Source of the DNA: Streptomyces echinatus
GTDB lineage: Bacteria > Actinomycetota > Actinomycetes > Streptomycetales > Streptomycetaceae
Assembly: GCF_014203595.1 (NCBI RefSeq)
Contig: NZ_JACHJK010000002.1
Coordinates: 743,342 to 807,341 of the forward strand
Length of the DNA: 64,000 nt
Direction of reading: 5' to 3'
The first letter of the stretch is position 1. Every line of letters starts with the position of its first letter. The translations under genes and the position numbers were made by a program. Positions 59,901 to 64,000 of the stretch are shown here, piece after piece. Below the pieces are notes generated by a model, which had not been told where the DNA came from, searched no databases, and saw only the letters and a program-made list of their open reading frames with translations.

Positions 59901-62145
59901 TCCCGGGACCGCAGACCATGGCCTGGCGGGGCGCGTTGTCGTGGGAGAGCACGATCCCGGAGCCCGCCCAGGCGTCGGCGAGCGCGGCACGCACATGCGC
60001 GGCGGAGGTGCCGACGGCGGCGAAGACCAGGCCCGGGACGGTGACCGAGTCCGGGTCGAACCCGGTCATGAACGCGTCCACCTCGGCGGCCGAGTACAGC
60101 CCGGCCGCGGCCATGGCCGTCCATTCGCCGACGCTGTGCCCGGCGACCGCGTCCGGTACGAGACCCATGCGGCGCAGGGCCCGGTCCAGCAGGCGGCCCA
60201 CACCGACGACGCCGAAGCCGTGCCGGCCGATGTCGCCGACCCGCACGTCCGGACCGGCGCCGTCGACCGGGGGCAGGCCGAAGTGCGCGGCGATGTCGTC
60301 GGTGCGGGCCGTGAAGTCGGCCTCCAGCCCGGGGAAGACGAACGCCAGCTTGCCGCCGGCGCGGCCGAGCAGCGGCGTCGGACGGAACCACACGTCGCCG
60401 CGGCCCTGCCAGGCCCGGCCCTTGGCGACCGCGCGGCGGGTCAGCGCGAGCCGCTTGGCGGTCGGGTCCACGACGCCGAGGCGGGCCGGTCCGGCGTCGG
60501 CGTGCGCCCGGCCGGGGTCGAGACCGGCGGCGAGCACGGCCGAGTCGTCGGCGTCGAGAAGGGCGGCGAGTCCGGTCACGTCGGCGGCGGACAGCAGCAG
60601 CACACGCTCGGCGTCGGTGACGCGCACGGAAGCCGCAGGCGGTACGGCCAACGGTGCTGCGGGGGCGCGCACGGACGCCGCACGCCGTGCCGCCACCGGT
60701 ACGGCGGGGGCGGGACGGGTGGCGGGCGCCTCCTCCAGCACCACGTGCGCGTTGATCCCGCCGAACCCGAACGCGTTCACCGCGGCCCGCCGGACCGGCC
60801 GGCCGGTGCCGGTCTCCCAGGGGCGGGCCCGCTCCAGGGTCCGGAAGCGGGTGGCGGCGAGTCCGGGATGCGGGTCGTCGCAGTGGAGGGTGGGCAGCAG
60901 CGTGCGATGGTGCAGGGCGAGCGCGGCCTTGACGAGGCCGGCCACTCCCGCCGCCGGCATGGTGTGGCCGATCATCGACTTCACCGAGCCGAGTACCGGC
61001 CGCTCATCCGGCGCGTGTCCCGTGCCCGGCCCGAACACCTCGGCGAGCGTGGTGAGTTCGGCCGTGTCGCCGGCGGGGGTGGCCGTGCCGTGTGCCTCCA
61101 GCAGGCCGATCGAGTCCGGGGCGGCGGGGTCGAGTCCGGCGGCCCGCCAGGCCTCGCGCACGGCCCGGCCCTGGCCGCCCGGATCGGGGGTGACGAGCCC
61201 CGCCGTACGGCCGTCACCGGCCACGCCGGTGCCGCGGATCACCGCGTACACGCGGTCGCCGTCGCGTTCGGCGTCCGCGAGCCGTTTCAGTACGACGACT
61301 CCGGTGCCCTCGCCGATGAGGATGCCGTCGGCGTCGCGGTGGAAGGGCCGGATGCGCTCCGTCGGGGACAGGGCACGCAGCTGGGAGAAGACGCTCCAGA
61401 GGGTGATGTCGTGGCAGTGGTGCACTCCCCCGGCCAGCATCAGGTCGCAGCGGCCGGAGGCGAGCGCGGTGACCGCCTGGTCGACGGCGACCAGGGAGGA
61501 GGCGCAGGCCGCGTCCACGGTGTAGGCGGGGCCTCGCAGATCGAGGCGGTTGGCGATGCGGGAGGCGGCGAGGTTGGGGACCAGGCCGATCGCGGCGTCT
61601 GGGCTGTCGGGGCCGAGCCGGTCGGCGAACGCCGCGCGCACGCGGTCGAGTTGGGTGGCGGTGAGGTCGGGCAGCAGCTCGCCCAGGGTGCGGGTGAGCT
61701 GGTGGGCCGTGCGCACCCGCTGGTCCAGCCGGGCCAGGCCGGGGGTGAGGTAGCCGCCGCGGCCGAGGACGACGCCGACCCGGTGGCGTTCGGGGAGCCG
61801 GTCCGGGCCGCCCGCGTCGGCGAGCGCGGCGGCGGCCACGTCCAGGGCGATCAGCTGGTCGGGCTCGGTACCGGGCACGGAGGCGGGCATGATGCCGTGG
61901 CGCGTGACCTCCACCTCGGCCAGGCCGTCCACGAATCCGCCGCGCCGGCAGTAGACCTGGCCGGCGACGGCGGGTCCGGCGGCTGAGCCGGGACGGTAGT
62001 AGTCGGCGTCCCAGCGGTGCGCCGGGACCTCGGTGATGGAGTCCTCGGCGTCCCGCAGATTGGCCCAGTAGGCGTCCAGGCCGGGGGCGCCGGGCAGCAG
62101 TACCGCCATCCCGACGACCGCGACCGGAGTCTGACGCTCCGTCAT
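56932..62145 (-). CDS. iterative type I polyketide synthase: KS-AT-linker-DH-PPTase
   Basis: 1737 residues from ATG 62145. Domains: ketosynthase 1-475 (Cys214 in VDAACASS, His352 in EAHGTAT, His394 in IGHTMPAAG); acyltransferase about 595-890 (Ser671 in GHSVGEW, His775 in SGFHTPML, unusual entry FVFPGLEADF); low-complexity Ala/Pro/Thr/Ser linkers at about 905-1025 and 1125-1215; hot-dog dehydratase about 1215-1480 (His1228 in LLDHCFF, Asp1386 in LLDNVGQ); 4'-phosphopantetheinyl transferase about 1520-1720 (GIDIEEI, WAAKEAVAK with Lys1655 and Glu1656). There is no integral ACP, KR or thioesterase; these are on separate genes. The KS resembles the PUFA/heterocyst-glycolipid/enediyne group. Confidence 0.92.
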   Translation of the reverse strand: MTERQTPVAVVGMAVLLPGAPGLDAYWANLRDAEDSITEVPAHRWDADYYRPGSAAGPAVAGQVYCRRGGFVDGLAEVEVTRHGIMPASVPGTEPDQLIALDVAAAALADAGGPDRLPERHRVGVVLGRGGYLTPGLARLDQRVRTAHQLTRTLGELLPDLTATQLDRVRAAFADRLGPDSPDAAIGLVPNLAASRIANRLDLRGPAYTVDAACASSLVAVDQAVTALASGRCDLMLAGGVHHCHDITLWSVFSQLRALSPTERIRPFHRDADGILIGEGTGVVVLKRLADAERDGDRVYAVIRGTGVAGDGRTAGLVTPDPGGQGRAVREAWRAAGLDPAAPDSIGLLEAHGTATPAGDTAELTTLAEVFGPGTGHAPDERPVLGSVKSMIGHTMPAAGVAGLVKAALALHHRTLLPTLHCDDPHPGLAATRFRTLERARPWETGTGRPVRRAAVNAFGFGGINAHVVLEEAPATRPAPAVPVAARRAASVRAPAAPLAVPPAASVRVTDAERVLLLSAADVTGLAALLDADDSAVLAAGLDPGRAHADAGPARLGVVDPTAKRLALTRRAVAKGRAWQGRGDVWFRPTPLLGRAGGKLAFVFPGLEADFTARTDDIAAHFGLPPVDGAGPDVRVGDIGRHGFGVVGVGRLLDRALRRMGLVPDAVAGHSVGEWTAMAAAGLYSAAEVDAFMTGFDPDSVTVPGLVFAAVGTSAAHVRAALADAWAGSGIVLSHDNAPRQAMVCGPGTAVEEFVRSLRAEGVLCQVLPFRSGFHTPMLEPFLAPIKEAADRFRIHPPAVPVWSGTTAAPFPRDEPAVRALFVRHLLEPVRFRELTEAMYAAGHRVFVQTGPGRLTSLIDDTLGDRDHLAVAAGSPHHGGLAQLRRTATALWTAGATVTPLARAGASAPLTRTAASAPSTAATTSSATGATLTSSPASPTLTPPTPSTATEAAPTPSTATEAAPTPSTATEAAPTPSAATSTAPTPSRAPVAHPLRTPVVHPPGDTAAHPPRTAAAHPAGARPRVRLDLGSALVSLDGPSREALRAQLWGSGPGGRPGEPTGQTGTTLPAAAEATPADREFSPGPGPSLDDLARRHPAAAELTALLRDTAHTAAELITASHGPRAAGTHPSTTTPSPAPGTIPTATGPTAPAPAPPAATATVPPTATATATTALGPTPTALAPTPTTPAAAAHPATASGLPPAPSLAPTPVTTTLRVSAQAMPHLLDHCFFPQRDGWPELADRWPVVPATTIVRHMMDAAEHAKPGRRAVAVHGARFDRWLTATPPVDVPVTVTPAPGRPDRVTVTFGSTARAVVELAPHHPAPPPRRPLTDLVERVPVHTAAQLYRDRWMFHGPRFQGLTELTAIGERHIRGVITTPAAPGALLDNVGQLLGYWIMATRTARTVVFPVRLEEARFHGPHPEPGTEVHCVLRITTLTDTLLEADAELTVGDRVWARLTGWQDRRFDNDPTTRPVERFPERHTLATAMPGGWALVHERWPDLASRELIMRNSLASAERAAYARRPPRGRRQWLLGRIAVKDAVRHWLWQHGEGPVFPAEIQVGNDELGRPHVTGLHGRVLPPLDVSLAHRAEAGVAIVRPHRPRPGPGIDIEEITDRDPATLTTALGPAELRLLRSRCADGGEPEAVWFTRFWAAKEAVAKAEGVGFGGRPRDFAVLEAAPDGTRLLVSGRLEGACTVHCAPVTNPPALPERGYVVAWTTGPAADDGQHDAAAEEYAR
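59191..59310. repeat. 30-bp in-frame repeat in the synthase linker
   Basis: Three identical 30-bp units (59221-59250, 59251-59280, 59281-59310) and one diverged copy before them (59191-59220) encode the decapeptide EAAPTPSTAT in tandem, at residues about 942-980 of the KS-AT-DH-PPTase. Confidence 0.9.
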
Positions 62146-62146
62146 G

Positions 62147-64000
62147 TCACCAGCCCGACGCGGTGTAGACGACCGCGCGGGTGGCCGGGTCGCCCCAGGC
62201 CAGTTCGCGGAGCAGGGCCGCGGTGCCCTCCTCGGGGTCGATCAGCGCGACCCCGCGCCGGGCGTACTCGCGGCCGAGTTCCGGGCCGACCATGCCGGGG
62301 TGCCCGCCGGCGGCCGCCCAGGGGCCCCAGTGCACGGTCAGCGCACGCCGTCCGGTACGGGTGGCCCAGTCGGCTCCGATCGCCTCCAGGGCGTCGTTGG
62401 CCGCGGCGTAGTCTGCCTGGCCGCGGTTGCCGAGGACGGCGGCGATGCTGCCGAACAGCACGGTGAACGCCGGTGCGGCGGGCAGTTCGTCGAGCGCGGC
62501 GAACAGCGCGCCCGCCCCGGCCGTCTTCGTGCCGTAGACCCGCCGGAAGGACTCGGGGGTCTTCTCGGTGATCAGCCGGTCCTCGATCACGCCGGCAGCG
62601 AAGACCACGCCGTCGAGCCGGCCGTGATCGGCGTGGATCTCCTTGACGGCCTGCAGGACGGCGTCCCGCTCGCGGAAGTCCACCGAGCGGTAGCGGGCGG
62701 GGCTGCCGAGGGCGGCGAGTTCGGCCAGCGTGGCGGTGATCTCCCGTTGGGCGAGGATCCGTTCGGCGGCCCGGTTGATCTCGGCGGGCTGTGCGGCGCC
62801 CGGGCCCGTGGCGAGCGCGGCCCTCAGTTCGACGGGGGTGCGGGCGGCGGCGGTGTGCGGGGCCTCGGGCTCGGGGGGCGCGGGTGTGCGGCCCAGCAGC
62901 TCGATCCGGCAGCGGGAGGCGCCGGCCAGCGTGGTCGCGAACCTCGCCGTGATGCCCCTGGCCCCCCCGACCAGCAGTACCACCGACTCCGGGTCGAGCC
63001 CGAGCGCGGCGGCCTCGGCGGCGCCGTCCCCGGCGGGTCCCGCGCCGGTGCTGCCGAGTGGGCCGAGGGGCGCGGGCACCAGGTCCAGGCCCCGGCGCTG
63101 TCCGGCGGCCGTACGCAGCACGACGGGGGCGGGCTGCGGGGCGCGCAGCTCGGCGAGGACCGCGTCGGCGACGGCCGCCGGGCCGGTGCCGGTGACCGCC
63201 AGCACCCGGGCGAGGAGGTCCGGGTACTCCCGGGCGACGCTGCGCATCAGCCCGTCCAGCCCCGCCGACCGCAGCGCCCCGGCGCCGTCGGCGGCGCGCA
63301 CGGCGAGCAGCAGGCGGGGGCCGCACGCCAGCGCGGCCCGGAGCGCGGGGAAGGCGTCCGGCAGCAGGGGGCGGTCCTGGCCGGGGAGCGCGCCGAGGTA
63401 CACGACGCCGGCGACGGGGCCGTCGGCAGGGTCGAGGAGATGGCCGGCGGGCCGGATCACGGTCTCGGCACCACACTGGGCGAGCCGCGCCGCGACCTCG
63501 GCCACGACACCACCGTGACCGCCACCACCGCCGTCGCCGTCGCCGCCACCGTGGCCCTGGCCGTCGCCCTCGCCGTCGCCGTCGCCGAGCAGCACGAACC
63601 GCTCGCCCGACAGGTCGGTGACCGGGCCCGGGTCCGGCAAGGGGACGGGCCGCAGTTCACAGCGCCGAGGGGCGACGCCGACGGGGCCCGTCGCGGCGGC
63701 TGCCGCGCCCGCGTCCGGCCGGCGGCCTGCTTCCCGGCCCGGCACAGGCCGGGTATCCGGCGCGCCGACGGCAGCCGACCCCGCATCCGCCCCGAAGACA
63801 TCCTCCGGACCCGACCCCGGCCGAGCGCCCGGCGCGGACACGGCCTCCCGGCTCGACACCGCCCCGGCACCCCCCGCCCCGAAGGCCACCGACCCCACAA
63901 CCGGTCCGAAGACATCCTCCGGACCCGACCCCGGCCGAGCGCCCGGCGCGGACACGGCCTCCCGGCTCGACACCGCCCCGGCACCCCCCGCCCCGAAGGC
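62147..64000 (-). CDS. PUFA/PKS-type synthase protein with C-terminal ketoreductase (5' partial)
   Basis: The frame is open to the right edge, so at least 617 residues are visible and the N-terminal domains are outside. From the edge: a repetitive linker (63700-64000), a structural pseudo-KR half containing an insertion of about 25 Gly/Asp/His residues (63514-63595), and a catalytic SDR ketoreductase with VVLLVGGARGIT, a LDGVVFAAGVIED block, FGSIAAVLGNRGQADYAAAND (Ser, Tyr and Asn/Lys site). The GGARGIT form of the nucleotide site is that of PfaA-type KRs. The stop lies 1 bp before the start of the next synthase gene. KS, AT or ACP repeats may precede it outside the window. Confidence 0.85.
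   Translation of the reverse strand, partial: AFGAGGAGAVSSREAVSAPGARPGSGPEDVFGPVVGSVAFGAGGAGAVSSREAVSAPGARPGSGPEDVFGADAGSAAVGAPDTRPVPGREAGRRPDAGAAAAATGPVGVAPRRCELRPVPLPDPGPVTDLSGERFVLLGDGDGEGDGQGHGGGDGDGGGGGHGGVVAEVAARLAQCGAETVIRPAGHLLDPADGPVAGVVYLGALPGQDRPLLPDAFPALRAALACGPRLLLAVRAADGAGALRSAGLDGLMRSVAREYPDLLARVLAVTGTGPAAVADAVLAELRAPQPAPVVLRTAAGQRRGLDLVPAPLGPLGSTGAGPAGDGAAEAAALGLDPESVVLLVGGARGITARFATTLAGASRCRIELLGRTPAPPEPEAPHTAAARTPVELRAALATGPGAAQPAEINRAAERILAQREITATLAELAALGSPARYRSVDFRERDAVLQAVKEIHADHGRLDGVVFAAGVIEDRLITEKTPESFRRVYGTKTAGAGALFAALDELPAAPAFTVLFGSIAAVLGNRGQADYAAANDALEAIGADWATRTGRRALTVHWGPWAAAGGHPGMVGPELGREYARRGVALIDPEEGTAALLRELAWGDPATRAVVYTASGW
63792..64000. repeat. 114-bp tandem repeat in the synthase linker
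   Basis: The segment starting at 63792 recurs at 63906 and runs off the window; the copies are identical over the 95 bases that can be compared. The period of 114 bp equals 38 codons, so the reading frame is kept (repeat of PGSGPEDVFG in the protein). More copies may lie to the right. Confidence 0.9.

Noticed and set aside
59497..61986. An 829-residue open frame on the plus strand antisense to the KS-AT region
   Set aside because: Composition artefact: the opposite strand carries all catalytic motifs of a ketosynthase and acyltransferase.

Overview
The window is a stretch of high-GC actinobacterial chromosome, almost certainly from a Streptomyces. The evidence is the very high GC with strong third-position bias, frequent GTG starts and 4-bp stop/start overlaps, and the families present: WhiJ-type XRE/DUF5753 regulator with a DUF6879 partner, SigJ-type ECF sigma factor, ROK and GntR regulators, PhoD, F420-type oxidoreductases and an iterative polyketide synthase. 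No rRNA or tRNA gene and no CRISPR array was seen.

Layout. 1-6243: end of an FtsX-like permease, a luciferase-like oxidoreductase, a GNAT, two overlapping CNNM/CorC transport proteins and an SGNH hydrolase. 6246-11957: an accessory block that looks like a decayed integrative element. It holds an integrase C-terminal remnant, a tightly overlapped minus-strand operon (DUF6879, XRE regulator, three small proteins), a lipoprotein, a small membrane protein and several frameshifted or truncated genes. 12024-19334: core genes (purB, mug), an ABC transporter divergent from a two-component system, and a ROK regulator. 19335-28764: a 105-bp tandem repeat, a GntR regulator, an ECF sigma factor with a divergent oxidoreductase, hydrolases, a PhoD phosphatase, a membrane/ACT/GNAT fusion and a divergent Cys/Met lyase - Lrp pair. 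28818-42704: DUF885 protein, a ferredoxin - ferredoxin reductase - cytochrome P450 operon, a rhodanese and Lrp regulator, sbcC/sbcD, and housekeeping genes including an orphan cysteinyl-tRNA-synthetase-like protein. 42907-53414: APC permease, PobA-like monooxygenase, ArsR and His-rich CDF transporter, YbaK deacylase, XRE-cupin regulator divergent from an EamA transporter, two hexapeptide-repeat proteins, DedA and a UPF0104 membrane protein.

53569-64000 (minus strand, running off the right edge) is the most unusual part: a lipid/polyketide-type biosynthetic operon. In transcription order it encodes a protein ending in a PUFA-synthase-like ketoreductase (5' end outside the window), a 1737-residue KS-AT-linker-DH-phosphopantetheinyl transferase protein, a free-standing acyl carrier protein, an alpha/beta hydrolase, a UGT-type glycosyltransferase and a zinc-ribbon methyltransferase. 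Junctions from the KS protein onward overlap by 4 bp or are separated by only a few bases, so the set is probably co-transcribed. The domain set is that of enediyne/PUFA/heterocyst-glycolipid iterative synthases, but divided between proteins in an unusual way, with long repetitive linkers. A glycosylated, methylated polyketide or polyunsaturated acyl product is a reasonable inference; its identity cannot be read from the sequence.

Several gene ends carry strong perfect hairpins without U-tracts, as is usual in Streptomyces. Functional calls rest on motifs and family resemblance read by eye; no database search was made.
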